Origin: an uncultured Tateyamaria sp.
Lineage (GTDB): Bacteria; Pseudomonadota; Alphaproteobacteria; Rhodobacterales; Rhodobacteraceae
Direction of reading: 5' to 3'
NCBI RefSeq assembly: GCF_947503465.1
Contig: NZ_CANNDN010000004.1
Coordinates: 140,842-204,841, forward strand
Length of the DNA stretch: 64,000 nt
The stretch's first letter is position 1. Each line of letters opens with the position of its first letter. A model generated the notes under the pieces. The model searched no databases and was not told where the DNA came from. It saw only the letters and a program-made list of their open reading frames with translations. Position numbers and translations under genes: made by a program. Below are positions 10,046 through 20,608 of this stretch, piece by piece.

Positions 10046-10513
10046 TCAGGCGCTGCGCTGCAGCCGCTCTTCGAGCCCTTTGGCATATTCCGCCACACGC
10101 AGCTTGAACCGCTTGTTCAGCGACGATTTCGCCAGTCTGAGCGATTGCACGAACAGGCGTGCCGACAAGGTCAGCGGCAAGATGTCCAGCGCCAGCGACA
10201 TGCGCGTGCGGCTGCGCGACAGGGCCAGCAATTCAATGCCAAATGTCCCCGTGATACCGGTCGAGGCAACGTCGAACACCATCTCGTTGGGCGCGTCATA
10301 GCGGGTCAGTTCAAGGTCCAGTTCACGGCGGCGGCCCCGCATCTTGAAATACACTTTCCAGCGCATGCCCACCCCGGCCTGGGTCAACGGGTCCACGCGC
10401 TGCACGTCGGCACCGCGCCGCATTGCCTGCCGTTCAAACCCCTCAAAGTCATTGAGGGCTTCGAAAACCTTGTCGATCGGTGCCGCGACGTCCTCTCGGG
10501 CCGAGAATTTCAT
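10046..10513 (-). CDS. SRPBCC (START-like) family protein
   Basis: A 155-residue protein with the SRPBCC pattern: MKFSAREDVAAPIDKVFEAL at the start, a central beta-rich part (GMRWKVYFKMRGRRRELDLE) and a long C-terminal helix ending in basic residues. Such proteins form a hydrophobic ligand pocket; the ligand here is unknown. A TTG start at 10555 would extend it into nudC, so the ATG at 10513 is preferred. It follows nudC on the same strand with a 38-base gap and is convergent with pheA. Confidence 0.8.
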   Translation of the reverse strand: MKFSAREDVAAPIDKVFEALNDFEGFERQAMRRGADVQRVDPLTQAGVGMRWKVYFKMRGRRRELDLELTRYDAPNEMVFDVASTGITGTFGIELLALSRSRTRMSLALDILPLTLSARLFVQSLRLAKSSLNKRFKLRVAEYAKGLEERLQRSA

Positions 10514-10551
10514 GCCAGATGCCTGCTGTTTTTTCAGGGCGCAGTGTTCCC

Positions 10552-11523
10552 TCAATCGAGGGTATCCGCAAGCCAGTTCTCAATTAAAAAGTGTGCAATT
10601 GCCCCTTTCCGTGCGGGCAGGATCGCCTCGTGCTCGCCCGCGAAGATCGCCAGCATCTCTTCCCGTGTGATCCAGACGGCATCCTCGATCTCGGCCGGGT
10701 CGATCGTGATCTCGCGGCCCAGCGCGGTCCCGCGGCAGCCAAACATGAGGGACGCCGGGAACGGCCAGGGCTGGCTGGACAGGTAATCGACCGGACCGAC
10801 GCGCACGCCTGCTTCTTCAAACACCTCGCGCCGCACCGCCGCTTCGAGTGTTTCACCGGGCTCAACAAATCCGGCCAGCAGGGAATACATGCCCTCGGGC
10901 CAACCGGGAGACCGCCCCATCAGCACCGAATTGCCATGGGTGATCAGCATGATCACCACCGGGTCGGTGCGGGGAAAGTGGTGCGCGCCACAGGCCGGGC
11001 ACGTGCGTTGCCATCCGGCCAGCACCATGTCCGACGCCGCGCCGCAGCGGGCACAAAAGCCATGGGTGTCATGCCAGGCGAACACCGCCTTGGCCGTCGC
11101 TGCCAATTCCGCATCACGGGGCGACAGCCAGGTCATCACGCGCCGCAGTTCGGCGAAAACCTCGTCCTCGGCGCAGGCGGGGTGGCGCTGTTCGGTCGGG
11201 TCCAGAAATCCGCCCAGTTGCGATGGGTCCAGATCGGCCGGTTCCCATGCCGACAGGTCCAGCGCAAAGCGGGGGGCGCCGTCTTCGCGCCCCAGGAAGA
11301 TGGCCGTTTCTGCCGTGGCATCAGCACAGGCGGGGTGGTCCAACGGCAGGCGCATCAGCGCAGCCGGACGCGTCCGGTGGATCAGGGGTTTGCCGCGCCA
11401 CAGCAGGATGGCACGGGCCATCGGGTCGGCCCTGGCCGCCGCGATGGCCGCTTTGTCGCCGCGCAGTTCCGCCGCGCGGTCCAGGGCCGATCCCCCGAAT
11501 GTCACCGTTTCCGCGTGTTTCAT
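10552..11523 (-). CDS. nudC: NADH pyrophosphatase NudC (Nudix hydrolase)
   Basis: A 323-residue enzyme that hydrolyses NAD(H), and in some bacteria removes NAD caps from RNA. It has the zinc ribbon (FCARCG and CPACGAHHFPR), the Nudix box GFVEPGETLEAAVRREVFEE, and the NADH-diphosphatase signature SQPWPFPASLM about 15 residues later. The ATG at 11523 is used; an upstream in-frame codon at 11565 would only add a short unconserved leader. Upstream lies the divergent nucleotidase gene. Confidence 0.94.
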   Translation of the reverse strand: MKHAETVTFGGSALDRAAELRGDKAAIAAARADPMARAILLWRGKPLIHRTRPAALMRLPLDHPACADATAETAIFLGREDGAPRFALDLSAWEPADLDPSQLGGFLDPTEQRHPACAEDEVFAELRRVMTWLSPRDAELAATAKAVFAWHDTHGFCARCGAASDMVLAGWQRTCPACGAHHFPRTDPVVIMLITHGNSVLMGRSPGWPEGMYSLLAGFVEPGETLEAAVRREVFEEAGVRVGPVDYLSSQPWPFPASLMFGCRGTALGREITIDPAEIEDAVWITREEMLAIFAGEHEAILPARKGAIAHFLIENWLADTLD

Positions 11524-11661
11524 CCCTGCCCCCGCGTCATTTTTTCCGTTTGCCGTGCTTGGCATGGGGGACGCAGTGACGCAATGGGATGGCGTATGGC
11601 GGACCTACACGCATGACGTTTTTACTTGCGTTTCGCTCAACCTTGGGATGCAAGATGGGCC

Positions 11662-13470
11662 ATGTCTTGTCCCACAGCGCATCTTTGCATCGCGGCCACC
11701 ACGGATGTGCACATGCACCTGACGGGCTGGGACATGCTGCGCGACGTGCCCGACCCTGCGCGCGGTATGGACCGGCTGGCGACGCTGATCCGCGCCGCCC
11801 GCGCCAGCGCGCGGGGGGCCTTTCTGCTGATCGACAACGGCGATGCGTTGCAGGGCACGCCCCTGGGCGATGTCTGCATGACGGCGCCCGACACAAACCC
11901 GTGGCCCGAGATTTTGAACGACCTTGGCTATGACGCGGTTGGCCTTGGCAACCACGATTTCGACTTTGGCCTGTCCGTGCTGGACCGCGTGATGGCACGG
12001 ATCAACTGCCCCGTCCTGTGCGCGAATGTGGCCCCCGGTTCGGTGCCCCGTGCCGCCCCGACCGCGATCATCGACCGGACCGTGCCCTGTTCCGACGCAC
12101 AGTCGCGATCGCTGCGCATCGGGCTGACATCGGTCCTGCCGCCCCAGACAGCGGTCTGGACCGAACGGTGCCTGAACGGCGCCGTCGCCTTTCACGGCGG
12201 GGTTCAGGGGGCGCGCGCCGCCGTGGCCGACCTGCGCAAGGCGGGTGCGGATGTGGTGATCGTGCTGTGCCACAGCGGCCTGTCCGACGGGCTGGACCCC
12301 ACGGGCGAAAACTTTGGCGCCGCCATCGCGCAGGGTGTGGACGGGATCGACGCCATGATCCTTGGCCATACGCACCTGCGCTTTCCCGGGGCCGATCACG
12401 CCGGCTTTGACGGGGTCGACGTACAGGCAGGCACCGTGCACGGCGTGCCGTCCGTAATGCCACGCCATGCCGGGCAAGAGATCGGGCTGATTGACCTGGA
12501 CCTCAGCCATGGCCCGGAGGGCTGGACCGTCGGCCCGGCCCGGGTCCGCTGCGCGGCGGCGCGGGAACATGTGCTGCCGGATCCGGCCGTTCTGCGCATG
12601 ACCGATGCCGCGATGACCGCGACGCGTGCGCATCTCGATACGCCCATCGCGACGGTGCGGGACCACCTGCGCACCTGGTTTTCCATGCTGCGCCCGTCGC
12701 GCGCCGAGGCGCTGGTGGCACGGGCCCTGTCCAGCACCATCGCCAGGGTCGTCGCGGGCACGGAACTGGCGCGCCTGCCGCTTTTGGCCAGCGTCGCGCC
12801 GCCGGCCATGGGCGGCCGGACCGGGGTGCACAACTACGTCGACATCGCGCCGGGCACCCTGCGCGAACGGCATGTGGCGATGCTGTGCCCGTATCCCAAC
12901 ACGGTCTGGGCCGCCGTCCTGACCGGGGCCGAGATCTGGGACTGGATCGACCGCAGCCTGGTGTATTTCAATGGCGACACCCGCGCGGACAGCCCCCTTG
13001 TCCGCTCGGACATCCCGTCCTTCAACTTCGACGCCGTGCACGGGGTCGAGGCCGAGATCGACGCGTTCGCCCTGTCCCCTTTTGACGTGAACGGGCACCG
13101 GGTGCGCCGCGATACCAGCCGCGTCCGGCGCTTGACCCATGACGGGCGCGACATCCGGGCCGAGGATCGTTTCGTGCTGGCCATGACCAGCTTTCGCTGC
13201 GCGGGTGGCGGCAACTTTCCGGGCCTTGGGTCCGAAACGCCAACGCTGCGTACAGGTGTCGAATTGCGCGACGCCGTGCGACGCGAGGCCGCGCGGACCC
13301 CAAGCGCATCAAACGCGGTGCCGTGGCGCTTTGCCCATGCGGGCCGTCATCGCCGGATCATCCACACCGCCCCGGCGGCCGAGGCATTTCTTGGCGACAT
13401 TGCCGGGTTCGAGCCGCAGGCGCTGGGCGTGGATCAGACCGGTTTTCTCAAGGTTGCGGTCACCGTGTGA
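11662..13470 (+). CDS. 5'-nucleotidase / 2',3'-cyclic-nucleotide phosphodiesterase (CpdB/UshA-like)
   Basis: A 602-residue two-domain metallophosphoesterase. Metal-site blocks are visible: TTDVH near the start, DNGDALQGTP, GLGNHDFDFG, and GHTHLRF; the C-terminal nucleotide-binding domain contains FNFDAVHGVEAEID and TSFRCAGGGNFPGL. The size and blocks fit the bifunctional 2',3'-cyclic-nucleotide 2'-phosphodiesterase/3'-nucleotidase group. Unusually, no signal peptide is seen from this start (MSCPTAHLCIAATTDVH) or from the upstream TTG at 11626, whereas family members are mostly periplasmic. It is divergent from nudC. Confidence 0.88.
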   Translation: MSCPTAHLCIAATTDVHMHLTGWDMLRDVPDPARGMDRLATLIRAARASARGAFLLIDNGDALQGTPLGDVCMTAPDTNPWPEILNDLGYDAVGLGNHDFDFGLSVLDRVMARINCPVLCANVAPGSVPRAAPTAIIDRTVPCSDAQSRSLRIGLTSVLPPQTAVWTERCLNGAVAFHGGVQGARAAVADLRKAGADVVIVLCHSGLSDGLDPTGENFGAAIAQGVDGIDAMILGHTHLRFPGADHAGFDGVDVQAGTVHGVPSVMPRHAGQEIGLIDLDLSHGPEGWTVGPARVRCAAAREHVLPDPAVLRMTDAAMTATRAHLDTPIATVRDHLRTWFSMLRPSRAEALVARALSSTIARVVAGTELARLPLLASVAPPAMGGRTGVHNYVDIAPGTLRERHVAMLCPYPNTVWAAVLTGAEIWDWIDRSLVYFNGDTRADSPLVRSDIPSFNFDAVHGVEAEIDAFALSPFDVNGHRVRRDTSRVRRLTHDGRDIRAEDRFVLAMTSFRCAGGGNFPGLGSETPTLRTGVELRDAVRREAARTPSASNAVPWRFAHAGRHRRIIHTAPAAEAFLGDIAGFEPQALGVDQTGFLKVAVTV

Positions 13471-13509
13471 CACCACTTGCACAGGCGCCCATCGCCAACT
13501 ATGTACTTG

Positions 13510-13608
13510 ATCGAGAGGTTGGCGCGGGCAGGCGCCTCGCCAACCCGGTCAGATCCGGAAGGAAGCAGCCGTAACGAGCCCCGCTTGGGTCGTTGTCAAT
13601 CTCTCACC
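13510..13608 (+). ncRNA. ffs: Signal recognition particle RNA (small bacterial 4.5S type)
   Basis: Contains the universally conserved SRP core: GGTCAGATCCGGAAGGAAGC at 13547-13566, the GGAA tetraloop and the AGCAGCC side of domain IV. The ends pair: GAGAGGTTG (13513-13521) with CAATCTCTC (13597-13605), one G-U pair. The roughly 97-base length matches the short bacterial form that binds Ffh to target membrane proteins. Exact ends are estimated from the terminal stem. In many alphaproteobacteria the gene sits next to dnaX; here about 2.1 kb separates them. Confidence 0.93.
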
Positions 13609-13717
13609 TAAGCGTACCGCGCCACGTGCGGCGCGCGTAAGCCCGGCAGCGCATCAAGGATGCGCGAGAGGGCAAGCTTGGCCACCTGACCGACCATTCG
13701 AACGCGGCGGCTGAACC

Positions 13718-14581
13718 CTACCCTTCCAGCAATATCGGCCAGATTGCCTTGTTCCTGCGCGAAAACGCGCCCAAGTGGCCAATCTTGGCCAACCCGTGGT
13801 CCCCGGGGTCAATCACCACCGCATCCGTTCCGAACACCTGCGCCAACCGCCCCACCTGTGGCGGCGGTATCAGATCGTCATCCGCAAAGGCATGCAGACG
13901 CACCACCGCATCACTGTTCCAATCGGGCGCCGGCAAGCGATCCCCGATATCGGCATCGTAAAAGTCGCGCGATGTGCACCACTTGCGCCATTGCCAGAAC
14001 ACGCCTGCGGGCAGGTCCTCTCCGACCCGCAGGGCCTTGCCCGGCAGGTAACCGCACACAAGCGTCGCAAGCGGCCCGAATGTGAACCAGAAGTTCAAGG
14101 CAACCGCCCGGTAGGGCCAGGGGTGGTCGTGGTGATGCACCATGCCCGATGCCACCCCGATGACACGCACGACATCCTCCATCTCTGGCTGATTCGGCAG
14201 CAGCATCGCGCCCAGGGAATGACCCACGATCCACAAGGGTGTGTCCGGCACCTCGCGGCGCATGGCACGGCGGGCCGCCACCTGATCGCGGATGCCCCAA
14301 TCGCTCATATCGGCACGCACCTTGCGCAAGGGCCCGGCATAGGACCGCCCGGATCCACGATAATCATACGTCAGCACCGCCAGCCCGCGTTCCGCGGCCA
14401 GCCAGCGGGCAAAATGGGTGTAAAACGTCTGTGGCACACCCGTGGCGCTGTTCAGAACCACCGCGGCAAAGGGGCGCTGGTCCGGCCGGTACATGCGCCC
14501 GACCAGTTCCGCGCCATCTTCGGTCTTGAAGGCCAGCGACCGTTCCGTCACCGCGCGCTGCACCGAGGTTGCGTCAAGCAT
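13718..14581 (-). CDS. Alpha/beta hydrolase (COG4757-like)
   Basis: A 287-residue alpha/beta hydrolase-fold protein. The nucleophile elbow GHSLGAML supplies the Ser, YDYRGSGRS is the conserved strand before it, and the C-terminal DPGDHGLAKIGHLG region carries candidate Asp and His residues. Substrate unknown. Family knowledge only supports esterase or acyl-transfer chemistry. It is transcribed away from a TetR gene, with two strong operator palindromes between the starts, so it is probably the target of that repressor. Confidence 0.82.
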   Translation of the reverse strand: MLDATSVQRAVTERSLAFKTEDGAELVGRMYRPDQRPFAAVVLNSATGVPQTFYTHFARWLAAERGLAVLTYDYRGSGRSYAGPLRKVRADMSDWGIRDQVAARRAMRREVPDTPLWIVGHSLGAMLLPNQPEMEDVVRVIGVASGMVHHHDHPWPYRAVALNFWFTFGPLATLVCGYLPGKALRVGEDLPAGVFWQWRKWCTSRDFYDADIGDRLPAPDWNSDAVVRLHAFADDDLIPPPQVGRLAQVFGTDAVVIDPGDHGLAKIGHLGAFSRRNKAIWPILLEG

Positions 14582-14604
14582 CGGGTATCTCCCTTGATCC
14601 GCAC

Positions 14605-14620
14605 TAGACCACTTGGTCTA
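14605..14620. promoter_or_regulatory. Probable TetR operator 1
   Basis: TAGACCACTTGGTCTA is an inverted repeat with perfect seven-base arms TAGACCA/TGGTCTA and a two-base centre. It lies 24 bases upstream of the hydrolase start and 46 upstream of the TetR start. A second related site sits 26 bases away. The shape and the divergent TetR gene suggest repressor binding. Confidence 0.75.
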
Positions 14621-14630
14621 TTTACCACGC

Positions 14631-14646
14631 TGGACCAATCGGTCTA
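14631..14646. promoter_or_regulatory. Probable TetR operator 2
   Basis: TGGACCAATCGGTCTA is a second copy of the same palindrome, with six-base arms TGGACC/GGTCTA differing at one position. It is 26 bases from operator 1, centre to centre, and ends 19 bases before the TetR start codon, which suits autorepression. Confidence 0.7.
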
Positions 14647-14665
14647 ATCCTGTCAAGGTCAAAGA

Positions 14666-15214
14666 ATGAACGATCGTGCCCTGCCCACCAAAGACCGGTT
14701 GATCCTGTCCGCCGCCACATTGTTCCGCACGCGCGGTTATCACGGGGTCGGGCTTGCGGACCTGTTGGCCGACGCCAAGGCACCCAAGGGGTCGCTTTAT
14801 CACCACTTTCCGAACGGAAAGTCGGACCTTGCCATGGCGGCGGCCACCTGGGCCTCGGACGAGATGCTGCGCCTGATCGCGGCCAGTTTCGACGGGGCCG
14901 ACACGTTCAAGGACGGCGCCACGACGCTGTGCTACAAGCTGGCGAAACTCTTTGACATCACCGGCTGGGACACCTGCCCGATCGCGGCCACGCTGTTCGA
15001 GGGGCCGGACAACGACGCCTTTCGCGCCCATGCGACCCACATCTACGAAGGCTGGATCGCCGAGGTGCACGATCATGCCGCGCGCCTGGGCCTGCCCCCG
15101 GAGGAGGCGCAGGCCAAGTCGGAACATCTGTTCATGCTGATACAGGGCGGCTGGACACTTGCCCGCGCGCGGCGCAGTTCGGACGTCATCCGCCAGATGA
15201 CGGATCGTCTGTAG
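14666..15214 (+). CDS. TetR/AcrR-family transcriptional repressor
   Basis: A 182-residue TetR protein. The N-terminal DNA-binding domain is clear (RLILSAATLFRTRGYHGVGL, then LLADAKAPKGSLYHHFPNGK). The C-terminal ligand domain includes CPIAATLFEG and an all-helical rest, similar to the LmrA/YxaF-type C-terminal domain. It is divergent from the alpha/beta hydrolase with two operator palindromes between them, so it probably represses the hydrolase and itself in response to an unknown small molecule. Confidence 0.9.
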   Translation: MNDRALPTKDRLILSAATLFRTRGYHGVGLADLLADAKAPKGSLYHHFPNGKSDLAMAAATWASDEMLRLIAASFDGADTFKDGATTLCYKLAKLFDITGWDTCPIAATLFEGPDNDAFRAHATHIYEGWIAEVHDHAARLGLPPEEAQAKSEHLFMLIQGGWTLARARRSSDVIRQMTDRL

Positions 15215-15261
15215 ATACGCCTGCGCTTGCCTGTGGCGACGGGCGAACCATGTGGTGTGGT

Positions 15262-15624
15262 ATGTCAGACAACAACCAACTTGCCGAAGATCGTACCGAT
15301 TGGGCCGAGGATCGTACCAGCCTGGCCAATGAACGGACGTTTGCGGGATGGATGCGCACCGGCATGGCGTCCGTGGCCGTCGCCATTGGTCTCAAGGCGG
15401 TGTTCGGGGCCACCGACCCGACATGGCTTGCAAAGGCTGTCGCGTCGGTGTTCCTGCTGGCGGCTCTCTATATCTTCTGGTCGGCGCGGCAACAGGCCTG
15501 TGCCTCTTATGCCCGGCTGTCACAAAAGGACGCGCAGGTGCAGGGGCATCGCGCCTTCACATTGATCGCCGTTGCAATGACGCTGGGCACGCTGGCAACC
15601 GGCATGATCCTGTGGCTGATCTGA
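15262..15624 (+). CDS. DUF202 (YidH) family membrane protein
   Basis: A 120-residue protein with an acidic, polar N-terminus (EDRTDWAEDRTSLANERTF) and three membrane segments (MASVAVAIGLKAVFG, AKAVASVFLLAALYIFWSA, FTLIAVAMTLGTLATGMILW). LANERTFAGWMRTG is the DUF202 hallmark. The function of this inner-membrane family is unknown. An alternative ATG at 15250 would add four residues. Confidence 0.85.
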   Translation: MSDNNQLAEDRTDWAEDRTSLANERTFAGWMRTGMASVAVAIGLKAVFGATDPTWLAKAVASVFLLAALYIFWSARQQACASYARLSQKDAQVQGHRAFTLIAVAMTLGTLATGMILWLI

Positions 15625-15704
15625 CGGCAGCGGTGGACGCCGCCCGCCCTGCCCCGTAGTGTCCAGTGGTTACGGCGATTCCGCCCGCAAGCACATCGAG
15701 GCCC

Positions 15705-17449
<1,745 letters not shown>

Positions 17450-17450
<1 letters not shown>

Positions 17451-17887
17451 TGCGCAGTGGTTTGTCCCCGCGGGGACAGGGTTATGGCATTGGAATCACA
17501 GCAACTTTATTTTCGACCCCCGCGCTGGCCGAAGTCTGCGACAAGGTACGGCCCCTGTGGCAGCCCGGCACGCAGGCCACGGCGCTGACCGAAGCGCTGC
17601 ATTTCTTTGCGACACCGCTGGGTCTGATCCTTGTTGCCCTGTCCGCTGTTGCCATTGCGCGGCGGTGGCAGTGGGTTGGGCTGGCAACCATTCTTGGGTG
17701 GACCGGCTTAGTAAGCCTCGTGGCGTTGGGCGCGTCTATCGATCCGACCAGTGTGCATGCGCTTGCCGTTGCCGAAGGCTGTGTCGGTCCACCCACCTTG
17801 TTCATCGTCGCAGTCGCTGCAATATGTGTGGGGATTGTTTTGTGGACCAAGCCGCGCACCAGCGGCGCAGACGGATCGGAGAGTTGA
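17450..17887 (+). CDS. Small membrane protein of unknown function between dnaX and ybaB
   Basis: A 145-residue protein. The N-terminus looks like a signal peptide ending STPALA, followed by a short polar part with one Cys and then three membrane segments (ALHFFATPLGLILVALSAVA, GLATILGWTGLVSLVALG, TLFIVAVAAICVGIVLWTK). No family is recognised. The ATG overlaps the dnaX stop (TGATG), and ybaB starts directly after its stop, so it is embedded in the operon. Codons 5-10 are made by a second copy of the palindrome found in dnaX. Confidence 0.7.
17463..17478. repeat. Second copy of the dnaX palindrome (16 bp)
   Basis: TGTCCCCGCGGGGACA, a perfect palindrome, identical to the centre of the element at 16878-16897. 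It begins 11 bases after the start codon of the small membrane protein gene, where an mRNA hairpin could slow translation. No U-run follows, so it is not a normal terminator. Confidence 0.85.
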
Positions 17888-18232
17888 ATGCTCAAGGGAC
17901 TTGGCGGGCTCGGCGACATGGCCGGGATGATGAAGAAAGCGCAGGAAATGCAGACCAAGATGGCAGAGATGCAGGACCAGCTGCACTCGGTCCTGGTTAC
18001 GGGCGAAAGCGGTGCCGGACTGGTCAAGGCGACGGCCACGGCCAAGGGTGAATTGACCGCGTTGGACATCGACCCGTCGATCTTCAACGGCGACGACAAG
18101 GAGGTGGTCGAGGACCTGATCCTGGCCGCCATCAAGGATGCACAGGCCAAAGCGCAGGAACGCGCGCAGGAAGAAATGGGCAAGCTGACCGAAGGTCTGG
18201 GCCTGCCGCCGGGCATGAAGCTGCCCTTCTAG
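17888..18232 (+). CDS. ybaB: YbaB/EbfC-family nucleoid-associated protein
   Basis: A 114-residue YbaB/EbfC protein, usual length. A helical N-terminus (MMKKAQEMQTKMAEMQDQL) is followed by the conserved VKATATAKGELTALDIDPSI and EDLILAAIKDAQAKAQE. The dimeric family binds DNA and often lies between dnaX and recR, exactly as here. It ends four bases into the convergent neighbour. Confidence 0.95.
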   Translation: MLKGLGGLGDMAGMMKKAQEMQTKMAEMQDQLHSVLVTGESGAGLVKATATAKGELTALDIDPSIFNGDDKEVVEDLILAAIKDAQAKAQERAQEEMGKLTEGLGLPPGMKLPF

Positions 18233-18828
18233 GTTCGCTTGCGTTCCAGCTGTGGTATGGTGCCGGTGGCCGGCGCGGCGCGAGAGCGTTCGCGCCATTG
18301 CCGTCGCAGCCCCAGCAAGAATGCCAGAAAAGCCAGATAGAGGGTGAATGTCAGGCTGAGCCGCGCGACCCCTTCCCGAAAGGTGAGCCCGCGCCCGCCC
18401 TGCCCTTCGCTGCGGTCGGTGCCGTGTTCGGCCCCGTCTGCCTGTTCAGGTCCGACGGCAACGTCCGTGCCCCCGGAACAGGCGGCATCGACCGCATCCG
18501 ACACGCGCCGCAGATCATCGCGCAGCGCGCCGTCCACCTGCAACCCGCGCCCGTCCGCCAACGCCTGGGCCGTGGCCAGCACTGCACCTGCGGCACGCGC
18601 ATCGCGGCGCGACACGTCCTGATCAAGCGATTGCATCACTGCCGCCGGGTTGATCTGATCCAGATGCCTGCGCAGGGTCTGGCGGTGGTGCACCGACACG
18701 GTCCCGCCTGCGTCCAGTATCGCCAAAAGCGCCGAATTCGTGGCCCGCAACCCGCCCGGATAGGCACAGGCGATTGCGACGGCTGGCGCCAGCATCAGAC
18801 CAGCCAGCACTGCAAGGAACATGCGCAT
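18229..18828 (-). CDS. Hypothetical exported protein with C-terminal membrane anchor
   Basis: A 199-residue protein. A signal peptide (FLAVLAGLMLAPAVAIA, likely cut before CAYPGG) precedes a helical, Asp/Arg/Ala-rich body with two Cys, and a C-terminal membrane segment (LTFTLYLAFLAFLLGL) followed by a basic tail. The start at 18828 was chosen because it begins the signal peptide; the open frame continues upstream without conserved content. No family recognised. It is convergent with ybaB and divergent from recR. Confidence 0.6.
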   Translation of the reverse strand: MRMFLAVLAGLMLAPAVAIACAYPGGLRATNSALLAILDAGGTVSVHHRQTLRRHLDQINPAAVMQSLDQDVSRRDARAAGAVLATAQALADGRGLQVDGALRDDLRRVSDAVDAACSGGTDVAVGPEQADGAEHGTDRSEGQGGRGLTFREGVARLSLTFTLYLAFLAFLLGLRRQWRERSRAAPATGTIPQLERKRT

Positions 18829-18941
18829 TCGACACCCGTGTCTGTTGTCATCAACGCCCGTTCTAGGGGCCGGGGATTGAGAAGTGGTGAACCGCATTAG
18901 ACCCTTTTTGTTCTGCTCAAACCGCAATAGGGTCATGCCTG

Positions 18942-19535
18942 ATGAGCAGCACCCGTGACATAGACAACCTGATCGAATTGATGGCCAAGTTGCCGGGGCT
19001 TGGGCCACGGTCCGCGCGCCGGGCGGTGTTGCACCTGATCCGCAAGCGGGCGCTGTTGCTGACCCCGCTGGCCGGCATGATGCAGACGGTGGCCGCCACG
19101 GCGCGCGAATGCCTGAATTGCGGCAATGTCGGCACCAGCGACATCTGCGATATCTGCACGTCGGAAAAACGCGCCACGGGCGAATTGTGTGTGGTCGAGG
19201 ACGTGGCCGATCTGTGGGCGATGGAGCGGACGGCCGTGTTCAAGGGCCGCTATCACGTGCTGGGCGGCACCCTTTCGGCGCTGGATGCGATTGGCCCGGA
19301 TGAATTGCGCATTCCGCGCCTGATCGACCGGGTGCAGACCGAAGGGATCACCGAGGTGATCCTGGCCCTGAACGCCACCATCGACGGTCAGACCACCGCC
19401 CATTACATCGCGGATCAGCTGGAGGGTCAGGTCACGCTGACGTCGCTGGCGCAGGGTGTGCCGATCGGGGGCGAGCTGGACTATCTTGACGACGGGACCA
19501 TCAGCGCCGCCTTGCGCGCGCGCAAGGCCCTGTAA
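18942..19535 (+). CDS. recR: Recombination mediator protein RecR
   Basis: A 197-residue RecR of typical length. It has the helix-hairpin-helix ([17 protein letters not shown]), the four-Cys zinc finger ([16 protein letters not shown]), and a Toprim domain ([28 protein letters not shown]). RecR helps RecF/RecO load RecA at gaps. It is the last gene of the dnaX-ybaB-recR cluster, although a convergent gene now lies between ybaB and recR. Its stop abuts that of the threonine aldolase. Confidence 0.96.
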   Translation: MSSTRDIDNLIELMAKLPGLGPRSARRAVLHLIRKRALLLTPLAGMMQTVAATARECLNCGNVGTSDICDICTSEKRATGELCVVEDVADLWAMERTAVFKGRYHVLGGTLSALDAIGPDELRIPRLIDRVQTEGITEVILALNATIDGQTTAHYIADQLEGQVTLTSLAQGVPIGGELDYLDDGTISAALRARKAL

Positions 19536-20579
19536 TCACCCGCCAAAGAAGCTGCGGAGTCCGGTGACTGCAGCGTTCAGCCCATCATCCGTCACGTCCT
19601 TGTGCACCACAAGCCGCGTTGTTCCGGTCGCGCCCGTCAGGTGCACGCCATGGCGCGCCATGTGCTGCGGGAAGGCATCGGTGACCCCGCCCGGCGGGGT
19701 GAAGAAGATCATGTTCGTTGCCTGCTGCACGTCGCCGTAGGGGCGCAGCGCATCGGCCAGCGTCGCGGCGCGCGCGTGATCTTCGGCCAGCCGGGACACG
19801 TTGTGGTCCAGCGCATGTAGCGCCGCCGCCGCCAGAATGCCCGCCTGCCGCGTGCCCCCGCCCAGCATCTTGCGCCAGCGGCGGGCCCGGTCAATCACGT
19901 CCTGCGGTCCAACCAGAACCGACCCCACGGGTGCCCCCAGCCCCTTGGACAGGCAGATCGACACGGTATCGAACAGATCGGCCAAGGCCGCCTCGGCGCA
20001 ATTGAGGGCCGCAACGGCGTTGAAATAGCGTGCGCCGTCCAGATGCACGGCCAGACCCGCGTCGCGGCCCGCCTGCACTGCGTCCCCGAGACGGGTCAGG
20101 GGAATGGCGATGCCGTTATGGGTGTTTTCGAGGCTGAGCAGCCGCGTGATGGGCATGTGCGGATCGTCGTCCTTGACCGCCGCGGTGATGTGCGCAGGAT
20201 CAAGCGCACCGTCAGCAGCAACGTCCAGCGGTTCCAGACCGATCCCGCCAAGGACCGAGGCGCCTTTCGCCTCGTATTTGTAGATGTGGTAGGGGCGACC
20301 GGTGATGACCTCTTCGCCCCGGGCGCAATGGGACAGAAGGCCGACAAAATTGCTTTGCGTGCCCGAGGTCAGGAACAGGCCCGCCGCCTTGCCCAGCCGT
20401 TCGGCCAGCGTCGTTTCGAGCCGGTTGACGGTGGGATCGTCGCCGAAAACGTCGTCGCCCACCTCGGCCTTGGCCATGGCAGCACGCATGGCAGCATCGG
20501 GGCGCGTGACGGTGTCGCTGCGCAGGTCGCAGAGGATGGGTGCGGTGGGCCCGTCGGGCAGGGATGCGTATTGGTTCAT
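19536..20579 (-). CDS. ltaE: Low-specificity L-threonine aldolase
   Basis: A 347-residue PLP enzyme. It opens with the family signature LRSDTVTRPDAAMRAAM and AEVGDDVFGDDPTVN; the PLP lysine is in CLSKGLGAPVGSVLVG. It cleaves threonine or allo-threonine to glycine and acetaldehyde. It is convergent with recR and follows otsA on the same strand. Confidence 0.92.
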   Translation of the reverse strand: MNQYASLPDGPTAPILCDLRSDTVTRPDAAMRAAMAKAEVGDDVFGDDPTVNRLETTLAERLGKAAGLFLTSGTQSNFVGLLSHCARGEEVITGRPYHIYKYEAKGASVLGGIGLEPLDVAADGALDPAHITAAVKDDDPHMPITRLLSLENTHNGIAIPLTRLGDAVQAGRDAGLAVHLDGARYFNAVAALNCAEAALADLFDTVSICLSKGLGAPVGSVLVGPQDVIDRARRWRKMLGGGTRQAGILAAAALHALDHNVSRLAEDHARAATLADALRPYGDVQQATNMIFFTPPGGVTDAFPQHMARHGVHLTGATGTTRLVVHKDVTDDGLNAAVTGLRSFFGG

Positions 20580-20608
20580 GGGGGGCCTCCGGTCAGAATG
20601 CCCCTATC

